DNA of 64,000 bases from CAIQQQ01 sp040399685. GTDB lineage: Bacteria; Pseudomonadota; Alphaproteobacteria; Acetobacterales; Acetobacteraceae. Below are positions 25,705-34,732 of the stretch, one piece after another. The DNA lies in the NCBI GenBank assembly GCA_040399685.1, contig JBBART010000010.1, positions 79,246-143,245 on the forward strand, in the 5' to 3' direction. Every line of letters starts with the position of its first letter. Within the stretch, counting starts at the first letter, position 1. The notes below the pieces were generated by a model that did not search any database, had not been told where the DNA came from, and worked only from the letters and a program-made list of their open reading frames with translations. The translations under genes were made by a program, and so were the position numbers.

Positions 25705-25758
25705 CATAAGCTCGTGCCACACTGGCACTTCGCTGTTCTGTCTGTTCGGGGAAATTAA

Positions 25759-27294
25759 ATGCGCCGCTCTCAGCTCGCCCGCGCCTGCCTGGTTACCGCA
25801 TCGCTGGTGGGGCTCGGATCGCATGCCACACGGGCGCAGGAAGCCCCCACCCAAACCCTGCGCGTGGCACTGGCCGAAGACGCCGACGTGCTGGACCCCA
25901 GCGTGGCGCGCACCTTCGTGGGCCGAATCGTGTTCGCCGGTATGTGCGACAAGCTGTTCGACATCAACGACAAGCTGGAAATCGTGCCGCAGCTGGCCAC
26001 CGGCTATGAATGGACCGACCCCAAGACACTGGTGATCAACCTGCGCCCCGGCGTGAAATTCCATGACGGCACCGAGATGGACGCCGCCGCCGTCAAATAC
26101 AGCCTCGAACGCCATCTCACCTTCCCCGGCAGCAGCCGCAAGGCAGAACTGAGCGCCACCGAAAAGGTGGAGGTGGTCGATCCGCTGACGGTCAAGATCA
26201 CGCTGAAATCCCCGTCCGCCCCGTTCGTCGCCCAATTGACCGACCGCGCCGGCATGATCGTCTCACCGAAGGCAGCCGAGGCGGCAGGCAAGGATTTCGG
26301 CCTGCACCCCGTGTGCGCAGGGCCGTTCAAGTTCACCGAACGCGTGGCGCAGGACCACATCACACTGGACCGCTTCCCGGACTACTGGGATGCAGCCAAT
26401 GTGCATTTTGCCCGCGTGATTTATCGCATCATCGTCGACAACTCGGTCAAGCTCGCCAACCTGCAGGCCGGTGCTGTCGACATCGCCGAACGGGTGGCCC
26501 CCACCGACGTGGCGGATGCGAAGAAAGACCCCAAGCTCGCCGTGAACATCATCCCGAGCCTCGGGTTCGAGAGCATCAACATCAATGTCGGCAACGGGCC
26601 GAAATCGAAATCGCCACTCGGCTCCAGCGCCCTGGTGCGCAAGGCGTTCGAGCTGTCGATTGACCGGAACGCCATCATGCAGGTGGTCTATAACGGCCTG
26701 TTCCTCGCCACCGCCCAGGCGATTCCGCCCAGCAGCCCGTATTACAACCCGGCCGTGAAAGTGCCGGAGCGGGATATCGCGAAGGCCAAGGCATTGATCG
26801 CCCAGGCCGGCTTCAAGGCGCCGGTGGTGATCAATCTCAACGTCAGCACCAGCCCCGTGCAAAAGCAGGTGGGCGAGGTCATTCAGTCCATGGCCGCTGA
26901 AGCCGGGTTCGACGTGCGGGTGCAGGCCACAGAGTTCGCCTCCATGCTCGCCAGCGAGGGCAGCGGCGACTTTGAAGCCACTGCCATCGGCTGGTCCGGC
27001 CGCGTCGATCCAGACGGCAATCTCTACAGCTTCATGTATACCGGCGCGCCCCTGAACGACTGGCATTACAGCAACAAAGACGTGGACATCTGGCTCGACC
27101 AGGCCCGCGCCACCACCGATATCGACGCCCGCCGCGCACTCTACGGCAAGATCGTCGCCCAGTTGGCCGAGGACCTGCCGGTTCTGTATCTCGACAACAA
27201 CGCCTGGGTGACGGTGGCCAACAAGAAGCTCACCGGCTTCCGGCCGATCGCCGACGGCATGATCCGCGTTCAGGGGATGCAACTTGCGAAATAA
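25759..27294 (+). CDS. ABC transporter solute-binding protein (family 5, peptide type)
   Basis: This periplasmic binding protein of the DppA/OppA/NikA class has 511 aa. It starts with a signal peptide (MRRSQLARACLVTASLVGLG, cleavage near THATRAQEA-like ATRA-QEA). The conserved cluster-C region includes LVINLRPGVKFHDGTEMDAAAVKYSLER. Ligand could be peptides, opines or amino-acid derivatives and is not predictable. Two permease genes follow on the same strand. Confidence 0.92.
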   Translation: MRRSQLARACLVTASLVGLGSHATRAQEAPTQTLRVALAEDADVLDPSVARTFVGRIVFAGMCDKLFDINDKLEIVPQLATGYEWTDPKTLVINLRPGVKFHDGTEMDAAAVKYSLERHLTFPGSSRKAELSATEKVEVVDPLTVKITLKSPSAPFVAQLTDRAGMIVSPKAAEAAGKDFGLHPVCAGPFKFTERVAQDHITLDRFPDYWDAANVHFARVIYRIIVDNSVKLANLQAGAVDIAERVAPTDVADAKKDPKLAVNIIPSLGFESININVGNGPKSKSPLGSSALVRKAFELSIDRNAIMQVVYNGLFLATAQAIPPSSPYYNPAVKVPERDIAKAKALIAQAGFKAPVVINLNVSTSPVQKQVGEVIQSMAAEAGFDVRVQATEFASMLASEGSGDFEATAIGWSGRVDPDGNLYSFMYTGAPLNDWHYSNKDVDIWLDQARATTDIDARRALYGKIVAQLAEDLPVLYLDNNAWVTVANKKLTGFRPIADGMIRVQGMQLAK

Positions 27295-27321
27295 CACCCC
27301 CCTCTTCCGCGGTATCGCCTG

Positions 27322-28266
27322 ATGAAGGGCCATCTCGGCCAGCGCATCCTGCAGGTGCTGCCCACGCTTTTGCTGGTCAGCATCCTGGTGTTCTGCCTGC
27401 AGCAACTCATGCCCGGGGACCCCGCTCTGGTCCTCGCCGGCGAGGAGCGCGATCCGCAGGTACTGGCGCAGATCCGTGCCGAATTGTGGCTCGATCGCTC
27501 GTTGCCGATCCAGTATCTGCACTGGATCGGCGGCGTGCTGCAGGGCGATCTCGGGTTTTCGTGGCGTATCCGCCAGCCGGTGCTGCAATTGGTGGCCACC
27601 AAGCTGCCGGTCACGCTGCAACTGGGGGTGATGGCGTTCATCATCGCCGTCGGCATCGGCGTGCCGATGGGCATTCTGTCAGCCGTCAAGCGCAACACAA
27701 AATGGGACTACATCGCCAACGGCATCGGGCTGGCCGGATTATCCACCCCGAATTTCTGGCTCGGCATCATGCTCATCCTGCTGGTGAGCGTGAAACTCGG
27801 CTGGCTGCCGCCGTCTGGCTATGTGTCGTTGGCCGAGGATTGGCGACAGTCGCTCGCCACAACCATCATGCCGGCCTTCGTGCTCGGCAACGCCATCGCC
27901 GCCGTGCTGATGCGCCACACCCGTTCGGCCATGCTGACCGCCATGGATCAGGACTATGTGCGCACCGCCCGCGCCAAGGGACTGCCGGAACGCGTGGTCA
28001 TCCTGCGCCACGCACTGCGCAACGCGCTGGTGCCGGTGGTGACGCTGGGTGCGCTTGAACTGGGCACTTTGCTGTCCGGTGCGGTGCTGACGGAGCAGGT
28101 GTTCTCCATCCCCGGCTTCGGCAAGCTGATCGTGGACGCGGTGTTCAACCGCGATTACCCGGTGGTGCAAGGCGTGGTTCTGGTCACGGCCACGGTCTAT
28201 GTGATGCTGAACCTGCTCGCCGACGTTCTCTACGTCGTGATCAACCCAAGGATGCGCGGCGCATGA
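27322..28266 (+). CDS. ABC transporter permease (DppB-like)
   Basis: This inner-membrane permease of a peptide-type importer has 314 aa and six predicted membrane segments. The first contains ILQVLPTLLLVSILVFCLQQLMPGDP. The EAA-type ATPase-contact loop reads DYVRTARAKGLPERVVILRHALRNAL. The start lies 27 bp after the binding-protein stop, and the end overlaps the second permease by 4 bases. Confidence 0.93.
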   Translation: MKGHLGQRILQVLPTLLLVSILVFCLQQLMPGDPALVLAGEERDPQVLAQIRAELWLDRSLPIQYLHWIGGVLQGDLGFSWRIRQPVLQLVATKLPVTLQLGVMAFIIAVGIGVPMGILSAVKRNTKWDYIANGIGLAGLSTPNFWLGIMLILLVSVKLGWLPPSGYVSLAEDWRQSLATTIMPAFVLGNAIAAVLMRHTRSAMLTAMDQDYVRTARAKGLPERVVILRHALRNALVPVVTLGALELGTLLSGAVLTEQVFSIPGFGKLIVDAVFNRDYPVVQGVVLVTATVYVMLNLLADVLYVVINPRMRGA

Positions 28267-29150
28267 GTGCTGTCATCGGCCAACCCACCGCCACAGTGCG
28301 TATTCCCGTGGCGCAAAGCCCGCGCCGTATCGCCGTGCAGCGTTTCTGCCGTAGGCCGGCGGCCATAATCGGCATGTTTGTGGTGGCGGTGTTCATCATC
28401 ACCGCCCTGCTGGCGCCGTGGATCGCCCCTTACGATCCGATCAAAACCAGCTGGACCATGATCCGCAAGGCGCCAAGCTGGGCCAACTGGATGGGCACCG
28501 ACGAAAACGGCCGCGACGTTCTCAGCCGCGTCATCTGGGGCGCCCGCGCCTCGATGATGGCCGGCCTCGTCTCGGTGGCCATCGCAGCCTCCATCGGCGT
28601 GCCGGCCGGGCTCGCCGCCGGCTTCATCGGCGGCCGCACGGACATGGTGCTCAGCCGCGTGGTGGACACAATGCTGGCGGTGCCGAACCTGATCCTGGCC
28701 ATCGCCCTGGCGGCGTTTCTCGGGCCGTCCCTGCAGAATGCCATGATCGCCATCGGCATCACCGCGGCGCCCATCTTCATGCGCGTCGCCCGTGGCGCCA
28801 CGATGGACGCCGCCACCAACGATTACGTCGAAGCCGCCCGCGCCTTGGGCAATCCGGCGTGGCGGGTGGCGGTGCGCCACGTGCTGCCCAACATCGTGCC
28901 GCCGATTCTTGTGCAGGCAACACTCGCCATCGCCGGCGCCATCATAGCCGAGGCGGCTTTGTCGTTCCTCGGCCTCGGCCAGCAGCCGCCGGCGCCAAGC
29001 TGGGGTTCGATGCTGAACTCCGCGCAGCGATTTTTGAGCCAGGCGCCGTGGCTGGCGATTTTTCCGGGCGCTGCTATCTTTTTATGCGTGATGAGCTTCA
29101 ACCTGGTCGGCGACGGCTTGCGCGACGCCTTGGACCCGCGCGGGAAATAA
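28263..29150 (+). CDS. ABC transporter permease (DppC-like)
   Basis: This is the second permease of the importer, 295 aa. The N-terminal cytoplasmic tail precedes a first helix (IIGMFVVAVFIITALLAPWI). The DppC-type GTDENGRDVLSRVIWGARAS segment and the EAA loop (DYVEAARALGNPAWRVAVRHVLPN) are clear. No ATPase gene follows; the next feature is a cluster of terminator-like repeats, so the ATPases must be encoded elsewhere or shared. Confidence 0.93.
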   Translation: MSAVIGQPTATVRIPVAQSPRRIAVQRFCRRPAAIIGMFVVAVFIITALLAPWIAPYDPIKTSWTMIRKAPSWANWMGTDENGRDVLSRVIWGARASMMAGLVSVAIAASIGVPAGLAAGFIGGRTDMVLSRVVDTMLAVPNLILAIALAAFLGPSLQNAMIAIGITAAPIFMRVARGATMDAATNDYVEAARALGNPAWRVAVRHVLPNIVPPILVQATLAIAGAIIAEAALSFLGLGQQPPAPSWGSMLNSAQRFLSQAPWLAIFPGAAIFLCVMSFNLVGDGLRDALDPRGK

Positions 29151-29168
29151 AGCACGGGCAAAAAGATG

Positions 29169-29286
29169 TTCTTTTGTGAACAAAAGAACCAAAAAACTTC
29201 ATTCATTCGGTGCGGGGTGGTGAGATGACGTGATCCACACCAAAATGAATGAAGTTTTTTTGTTTCTTTTTCTTCAGAAAAAGAAA
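29169..29286. repeat. AT-rich cluster of inverted repeats (probable bidirectional terminator)
   Basis: Three perfect dyads are packed between converging genes. TTCTTTTGT/ACAAAAGAA lies at 29169–29188 with a 2-nt loop. A 17-bp pair, AAAAAACTTCATTCATT (29191–29207) with its complement at 29244–29260, spans a 36-nt loop. TTTCTTTTTCT/AGAAAAAGAAA lies at 29263–29286 with a 2-nt loop. T and A tracts flank both sides, so it can end transcription from the ABC operon and from the opposite dehydrogenase gene. Similar AT-rich elements recur between genes in acetic-acid bacteria (recollection, not checked). Confidence 0.7.
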
Positions 29287-29315
29287 GTCTTTTTCTGCAA
29301 TGCCTTGCCTATATC

Positions 29316-30245
29316 TCAATCAGGCTGCGTCGCCTTGTGCGCCAGCAACGCCATCAAGCGGCGATCCCGCCATTCCTGACGGGCCGGCTGGTCGTCCATC
29401 GGCAGGGCCTTGCGCATGGCGTTATCGACATCGGCCACCAGTTCCGGGGTCAACGCAATCGGGCACTGCTCGGCCTGAACCTCGGAATAAAGCCCGCCAT
29501 AACGCTCACAATAATCGGCCACCCCGCCCGGGGCATTGAGGTCGATCGTTTCGAACGGCCCCATGAACGCCCAGCGCAGGCCGAGGCCGTGCTTGATGGT
29601 GGCGTCACAATCTTCGGGTGACACAACGCCGTCCGCCACCAGCCGGAACGCCTCGGCCACCAGGGCGATCTGCAGGCGGTTCAGCACGAACCCGGCCACT
29701 TCGCGCTTGATGGTGGCCGGCACCATGGCGGCGCGCAGCATGAGGGCGCGGGTGGCGGCGACGACTTCGTCGCTGGTCCAGGGTGCCGGGCAGATTTCCA
29801 CAACCGGCACCAGATAAGGTGGGTTGACCGGATGGGCGACCAGGCAGCGGGCGCGGCCAACAAGCTTTTCGGTGAAGGCGCTGGCCGGAATGCCGCTGGT
29901 GGAGCTGGCCAGAATGGTGGACGGATCGGCAAGTTCGTCCATCAGCGCATACAGCTTGAGCTTGGCTTCGAGCCGCTCCGGGCCGTTTTCCTGGACATAG
30001 ATCGCACCATCGAGCGCTGCCTGCAGCGTCGGCGCCAGGCTGATCCGGCTCATCACCATCTCTGGCGAGTCCGCCAGCAGGCCGGCCTCGTGCAGTTCGG
30101 GAAGCCTGGCAGCGATAAAGCCGAGCGCGTTGGAGGCAGCCTCCTGCGACTGGTCGAACAGCGAAACGCTGAAACCGGCCCGTGCGAACACGATCGACCA
30201 AGCACGGCCAATCAGCCCGCCACCGACAATTGCGATTTTTTCCAT
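29316..30245 (-). CDS. 3-hydroxyacyl-CoA / L-gulonate dehydrogenase-like protein (lambda-crystallin type)
   Basis: This NAD-dependent dehydrogenase has 309 aa. The Rossmann motif is at the very N-terminus (IAIVGGGLIGRAWSIVFARAG). VAHPVNPPYLVPVVEICP and KREVAGFVLNRLQIALVAEAF are the C-terminal domain signatures. The pattern resembles lambda-crystallin/L-gulonate 3-dehydrogenases; carnitine or 3-hydroxybutyryl-CoA dehydrogenase activity is also possible. The ATG at 30245 has GGAGA 6 nt upstream. It diverges from a D-2-hydroxyacid dehydrogenase gene. Confidence 0.85.
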   Translation of the reverse strand: MEKIAIVGGGLIGRAWSIVFARAGFSVSLFDQSQEAASNALGFIAARLPELHEAGLLADSPEMVMSRISLAPTLQAALDGAIYVQENGPERLEAKLKLYALMDELADPSTILASSTSGIPASAFTEKLVGRARCLVAHPVNPPYLVPVVEICPAPWTSDEVVAATRALMLRAAMVPATIKREVAGFVLNRLQIALVAEAFRLVADGVVSPEDCDATIKHGLGLRWAFMGPFETIDLNAPGGVADYCERYGGLYSEVQAEQCPIALTPELVADVDNAMRKALPMDDQPARQEWRDRRLMALLAHKATQPD

Positions 30246-30349
30246 GTGCGTCTCCCCAATTGGCGCAATCTGACCACCGTGCCGAACGCGCCGCAACCTT
30301 GCGCTGACGCCGCTTGCAAAGCAGGCTGCGCGCAAAAGGGAGAAACGGC

Positions 30350-31318
30350 ATGAAACGCATCGCGGTGCTGGACGATTGGCAAAACACGGCCGAGACGTTG
30401 GCGGATTGGTCGGCGGTAAAAAGCCACGCTGAATTGGTGTTCTTCCGCGACGCGTTTGCCGATGAGGACCATGCCGCCACCGCCCTGGCAGACTTCGACG
30501 CCGTGGTGGCGATGCGCGAACGCACCCCGTTTCCCGCCAGCCTGATCGCCCGACTGCCCCGGCTGCGGTTGTTGAGCTTCACCGGTGCCCGCAACGCCGC
30601 CGTGGATGTGCCCGCCTGCACCGCGCACGGCGTTCTCGTGTGCTTCACCACCGGCGCCCCGGCCACGTTCGGCACGGCAGAACTGGCACTCGCGTTGCTG
30701 CTGGCAGCGGCGCGGCAGATCCCCTTGGGCGATTCGGACATTCGCGCCGGGCGGTTTCAGGAGAACCTATCGCCCGGAACCGAATTGTACGGTCGCACCC
30801 TGGGCCTGATCGGTCTCGGCAAGCTGGGCAGCCGCATGGCGCGGTATGCGCAGGCATTGGAGATGAACATCATCGCCTGGAGCCCGAACCTGACCGACGA
30901 AAAGGCCGCCTCCGTGGGCGCCACCCGCGTCGAGAAAGCCGAATTGCTGGCGCGGGCCGATGCGGTCAGCCTGCATCTCGTGCTGTCGGACCGTTCGCGC
31001 AACACGCTGCAGGCCACCGATCTGGCGGCGATGAAGCCGGGCTGCATCCTGGTCAACACCTCCCGCGCCGGACTGGTGGACCAGGCGGCATTGTTGCAGG
31101 CGGTGAATGCCGGGAAACTTGTTGCGGCCATCGATGTCTTCACCCACGAGCCGCTGGCCGCCGACGATGCGTGGCGCACGGCGCCGAACACGGTGCTGTC
31201 GCCGCATCTTGGCTACGTCACGCGTGGCAACATGACCGCCCTTTACACCGAATCGGCCGAGAACCTTTCCGCATGGTTGAAGGGCGCGCCCATCCGCACC
31301 CTGAACACCCCGATCTAA
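30350..31318 (+). CDS. D-2-hydroxyacid dehydrogenase family protein
   Basis: This 322-aa NAD(P)-dependent 2-hydroxyacid dehydrogenase starts MKRIAVLDDWQNTAETLADW. The Rossmann glycine motif is GLIGLGKLGSRMARYAQAL. The catalytic triad is visible as Arg in NTSRAGLVDQ, Glu in THEPLAADD and His in SPHLGYVT. GGGAG precedes the ATG by 7 nt. Substrate unknown. An alcohol dehydrogenase gene follows after 30 bp on the same strand. Confidence 0.9.
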   Translation: MKRIAVLDDWQNTAETLADWSAVKSHAELVFFRDAFADEDHAATALADFDAVVAMRERTPFPASLIARLPRLRLLSFTGARNAAVDVPACTAHGVLVCFTTGAPATFGTAELALALLLAAARQIPLGDSDIRAGRFQENLSPGTELYGRTLGLIGLGKLGSRMARYAQALEMNIIAWSPNLTDEKAASVGATRVEKAELLARADAVSLHLVLSDRSRNTLQATDLAAMKPGCILVNTSRAGLVDQAALLQAVNAGKLVAAIDVFTHEPLAADDAWRTAPNTVLSPHLGYVTRGNMTALYTESAENLSAWLKGAPIRTLNTPI

Positions 31319-31348
31319 CCCGCACATATAAAAAGAAGGATAAAAATC

Positions 31349-32413
31349 ATGCGCGCCTGGGCCGTTGTTGAAAATGGGGCTCCCCTCCAAGAGATCGAAC
31401 TGCCAACCCCCGTGCCCACCGGCACGCAGGTTCTGCTGGAGACCACGCATTGCGGCGTGTGCCATTCGGACCTGCACATCTGGGAGGGCGAATACGACCT
31501 CGGCGGCGGCAAAAAGATGAGCATGAAGGACCGCGGGCTGGTGCTGCCGCTGGCGATGGGCCACGAGATCGTGGGTCGCGTGGTGGGCATGGGGCCGGAT
31601 GCCAAGGGCGTCAAAGTGGGTGACGTGCGCATCGTTTATCCGTGGGTCGGCTGCGGCACCTGCGCCGCCTGCCTCGCCGAGGAGGACAATATGTGCCTCA
31701 CGGGCAAAAGCCTGGGCGTGTTTCAGAATGGCGGTTACGCCACCCATGTGGTGGCGCCGCATCCGCGCCATCTGGTCGATCCCGGCACGCTGGATCTCGC
31801 GGTGGCCGCAACCTATGCCTGCTCGGGCATCACGGTGTTTTCCGCCATCAAGAAGGTGATGCCGCTGGCCGCCAGCGAGCCGATTGTGGTCGTGGGCGCC
31901 GGCGGGCTGGGGCTGAACGCGATCGCGGTACTGAAGGCGCTGGGCCATGCCAACATCATCGTGGTGGACATCAGCCCCGAAAAGCGCGCCGCCGCGTTGG
32001 CAGCCGGCGCCACCAAGGTGGTGGACGGCTCCGGCGAAGGCGTGACCGCCCACATCCTGGAAGCAGCCGGCGGCCAGGTTGCGGCTGTCATCGATCTGGT
32101 GAACGGCACCGCCACCGCCCGCTTCAGCTTCGATGCGCTGCGCAAGGGCGGCAAGCTGGTGCAGGTGGGCCTGTTCGGCGGTGAATTGTCTCTGCCGTTG
32201 CCGCTGATGGCGATGCGGGCGCTGACGGTCCAAGGCAGCTATGTCGGCAATCCCAAGGAATTGCGTGAACTGGTCGCCTTGGCCCAGGCCGGCACGCTGG
32301 CTGCCCTGCCCGTGACAATGGTGCCGCAATCCACCGCCAACGCTGCCCTGATGCGCCTGCGCGACGGACAGGTGAACGGCCGGCTGGTGCTCCGCTCGGA
32401 CGCCGCGATCTGA
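31349..32413 (+). CDS. Zinc-dependent alcohol dehydrogenase (MDR family)
   Basis: This 354-aa medium-chain dehydrogenase has catalytic zinc ligands in THCGVCHSDLHIWEG and MGHEIVGRVVG. A structural-zinc lobe is present (VGCGTCAACLAEEDNMC), and the NAD motif is VVGAGGLGLNAIAVLKALG. AAGGA lies 8 nt before the ATG. The substrate is probably a primary or aromatic alcohol/aldehyde pair, but is not predictable. It is in a same-strand run with the hydroxyacid dehydrogenase and the next oxidoreductase. Confidence 0.93.
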   Translation: MRAWAVVENGAPLQEIELPTPVPTGTQVLLETTHCGVCHSDLHIWEGEYDLGGGKKMSMKDRGLVLPLAMGHEIVGRVVGMGPDAKGVKVGDVRIVYPWVGCGTCAACLAEEDNMCLTGKSLGVFQNGGYATHVVAPHPRHLVDPGTLDLAVAATYACSGITVFSAIKKVMPLAASEPIVVVGAGGLGLNAIAVLKALGHANIIVVDISPEKRAAALAAGATKVVDGSGEGVTAHILEAAGGQVAAVIDLVNGTATARFSFDALRKGGKLVQVGLFGGELSLPLPLMAMRALTVQGSYVGNPKELRELVALAQAGTLAALPVTMVPQSTANAALMRLRDGQVNGRLVLRSDAAI

Positions 32414-32442
32414 CGAAGCCCGCTTTCAAGAAGGATGATACC

Positions 32443-33474
32443 ATGACCGAAACCATGAGTGGACTGCGCCAATCAATGGTGTTGCGCCAACGGCCGAAAG
32501 GCATGCCCAACGCCGAGACATTCGAGATCATCTCGGATTCCATCCCCGCGGCTGGGCCGGGTGAGGTTGTTACCCGCACCTTGTACCTGTCGATTGACCC
32601 CTACATGCGCGGTCGTCTGTCGGACCGCAAAAGCTACGCCCCCTCGGTGCAGATCGGCGAAGTCATGACCGGCGAGACGGTGGGCGAAGTCGTGTCCTCC
32701 GGCGACCCGGCCTTCGCTATCGGCGACATCGTGGTCGGCGCGCGCGGCTGGCAGACCCACACGCTGTCGAAATCGGCAGCCCTAACGAAGATCGCCCCCG
32801 ATTCAGCGCCCCTGCCCGCCTATCTCGGCGTTCTCGGCATGCCGGGCGTGACGGCCTATACCGGAATGACCGATGTCGGCCAGCCGAAGGCCGGGGAGAC
32901 GGTGCTGATCTCGGCGGCCTCCGGCGCCGTGGGCTCGGTTGCCGGCCAGATTGCCAAGCGGGCCGGCGCGCGCGTGGTGGGCATCGCCGGCGGGCCGGAC
33001 AAATGCCTGTATGTGCAGGAACAGCTGGGCTTTGACGCCTGTATCGACCACAGGGTGATGAACCTGTCCGCCGATATCGCCGATGCCTGCCCGAACGGGG
33101 TGGACGTCTATTTCGAGAACGTCGGCGGCGCGGTGCAGGAGGCGGCCTTCGGGGCGCTGAACATTTTCTCGCGGGTGATCATGTGCGGCATGGTGGCGCA
33201 GTATAACGCGGCTGAATTTCCGCCCGGCCCCAATCTTGGCTTCGTGGTGGCCAAGCGGGTGAAGATCCAGGGTCTGCTGGTGTTCGACAAGCCGGAGCGT
33301 TTCCCCGAGTGGCGCACGCTGGCGGCCCCGTGGATCAGGGACGGCAGCCTCTCCTATCGCGAGACCATCATCGACGGGCTGGAGAATGCGTCAGAGGCGT
33401 TGGCGATGGTTCTGAACGGGGATAATTTCGGAAAGATGATCGTGCGGGTTGGCCAGGAGACGCGTACGCGCTGA
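32443..33474 (+). CDS. NADP-dependent oxidoreductase (CurA/leukotriene B4 dehydrogenase-like MDR)
   Basis: This 343-aa zinc-free medium-chain reductase acts in its family on alkenals, enones or similar double bonds. Family signatures are LSIDPYMRGRLSD, GMPGVTAYTGMTDVG and AASGAVGSVAGQIAKRAGARVVGIAGG (nucleotide binding), then DVYFENVGG. AAGGA lies 7 nt before the ATG. The genomic partner is the upstream alcohol dehydrogenase, 29 bp away. Confidence 0.92.
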   Translation: MTETMSGLRQSMVLRQRPKGMPNAETFEIISDSIPAAGPGEVVTRTLYLSIDPYMRGRLSDRKSYAPSVQIGEVMTGETVGEVVSSGDPAFAIGDIVVGARGWQTHTLSKSAALTKIAPDSAPLPAYLGVLGMPGVTAYTGMTDVGQPKAGETVLISAASGAVGSVAGQIAKRAGARVVGIAGGPDKCLYVQEQLGFDACIDHRVMNLSADIADACPNGVDVYFENVGGAVQEAAFGALNIFSRVIMCGMVAQYNAAEFPPGPNLGFVVAKRVKIQGLLVFDKPERFPEWRTLAAPWIRDGSLSYRETIIDGLENASEALAMVLNGDNFGKMIVRVGQETRTR

Positions 33475-33501
33475 CACGCCATCGAAAAGGGCCTGGTGAT
33501 G

Positions 33502-33867
33502 TCAGCTATCCAACATCATCAGGCTCTCGCGACGCGCCGAGCGGGCGACGGTTGCATGCAGATCGCCCAGAAACGCCAGCCCCGCCAGGGTCTGTTCCAC
33601 GAACACGACGTCTCCGTCCCGCGGATCGACACGGCGCTTGGTGAGGCCAAGTTCATCAAGCGTGTCCATCGCCCGCCTGACAACCGTTTGAGAAACGCTG
33701 AGCGCCTCTGAAATGTACAGGACCGTGCATTCACCGTTACAAAAATAACAGACCATAAAAACGGCCAACTGGCGCATCGACAGCGTCATATTGTTTTGAC
33801 GAACCAAACGCACGACAATTTCACGCATGGCTTTAATTGCAGCGTCTTGGGCTTCTTGTTGAAGCAT
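33502..33867 (-). CDS. MarR-type winged-helix regulator
   Basis: This 121-aa DNA-binding protein has the MarR layout: an N-terminal helix, then MTLSMRQLAVFMVCYF, a recognition helix region (YISEALSVSQTVVRRAMDTLDELG) and a wing (LTKRRVDPRDGDVVFVE). Two cysteines (CYFCNGEC) near the DNA-binding region could be redox-sensitive. Upstream it has a TATAAT promoter flanked by an 11-bp dyad, suggesting autoregulation. It converges with the oxidoreductase gene, whose stop lies 28 bp away. Confidence 0.85.
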   Translation of the reverse strand: MLQQEAQDAAIKAMREIVVRLVRQNNMTLSMRQLAVFMVCYFCNGECTVLYISEALSVSQTVVRRAMDTLDELGLTKRRVDPRDGDVVFVEQTLAGLAFLGDLHATVARSARRESLMMLDS

Positions 33868-33872
33868 AAAAT

Positions 33873-33920
33873 TTTTCCTATCGCTCCACGATCATTATAG
33901 GACGCAAAACGATAGGAAAA
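33873..33920 (-). promoter_or_regulatory. Promoter and candidate operator of the MarR-type gene
   Basis: TTTTCCTATCG (33873–33883) and CGATAGGAAAA (33910–33920) are perfect 11-bp reverse complements, 26 bp apart. Between them the minus strand has a consensus TATAAT at 33899–33894. One arm lies in the -35 area and the other between the start site and the ATG. This is the expected layout for an autorepressor. Confidence 0.65.
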
Positions 33921-33997
33921 TCGAGGCAACCTGACATACGGGCGAAATCACGTTTTAATAACGATGACACTGACCGAAACGAACGTGACGTGCGGTC

Positions 33998-34729
33998 TTA
34001 CTCGGCCCGCGCCGCCTCTTCCGCGCGCGCGTGTGCCACATGGGTCATGGCCAACGCGTGACGAAAACCCACCGCCGCCGGGCTGGCGAGCTGGCGCCAG
34101 AACAGCATCGCCGTGAGGGCTGCCGTGGCCATCGCCATGGCCATCGGCCCGATCACCCACGCCAGGCCGGCAATGGCGAAATAATACGAGCGAATGCCGT
34201 CGTTGAACGTGGAAAGGGCGGTCGACATCATGAACCCGATGGCTTCCGCCAACGGTTCAAGCGACGCGCCAACCTTGGTGCGGTCCGGTGCGGCGCCAAT
34301 CAGGGCGATGGTGTAGTTCAACTGGCGCAAGGACCAGGTGAGCTTCACAAAGCCATGGATCAGCACCACCAGCGGCAGCAGGATCTTGAGTTCGAACACC
34401 ATGCGCGACACGGGCGGCACGAAGGCCAGCCCCTCGATCGCCAGTTGCAGGTGTTCCACCCCCGACAACATGCTCAGCAACGCGCCGATCACGATCAGGC
34501 TGGTGGACGCAAAGAAGCTGGCGCTGTGCACCACGTGGCCGATCAGGCTGGAATCGACGATGCGGTTGTCGCGCCGCAGCATCGTGCGCATCCAGGCCAC
34601 CCGCAGTTGCAGCAGGCCCGTGTTGATGGCCCGCGGCGCAAAGCGGCGCACAATCGGGCCGTACCCCAGCCACAGCATCAGAAACAGCCCGACACCTGCG
34701 ATATCGGCCATGGGCAGAAAGCTGAACAT
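33998..34729 (-). CDS. DUF599-family membrane protein
   Basis: This 243-aa integral membrane protein has about four hydrophobic segments (DIAGVGLFLMLWLGYGP, SLIVIGALLSMLSG, ILLPLVVLIHGFVKL, IGPMAMAMATAALTAML). The N-terminal YGP and central RDNRIVDSSLIGH features match DUF599. Function is unknown. It starts 3 nt after the amidase stop, so it shares that transcript. Confidence 0.85.
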   Translation of the reverse strand: MFSFLPMADIAGVGLFLMLWLGYGPIVRRFAPRAINTGLLQLRVAWMRTMLRRDNRIVDSSLIGHVVHSASFFASTSLIVIGALLSMLSGVEHLQLAIEGLAFVPPVSRMVFELKILLPLVVLIHGFVKLTWSLRQLNYTIALIGAAPDRTKVGASLEPLAEAIGFMMSTALSTFNDGIRSYYFAIAGLAWVIGPMAMAMATAALTAMLFWRQLASPAAVGFRHALAMTHVAHARAEEAARAE

Positions 34730-34732
34730 CGT

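Noticed and set aside
25665..25758. Sigma-54 promoter (TGGCAC element) ahead of the ABC importer
   Set aside because: The TGGCAC is present but no TTGC-type -12 element follows at the required distance.
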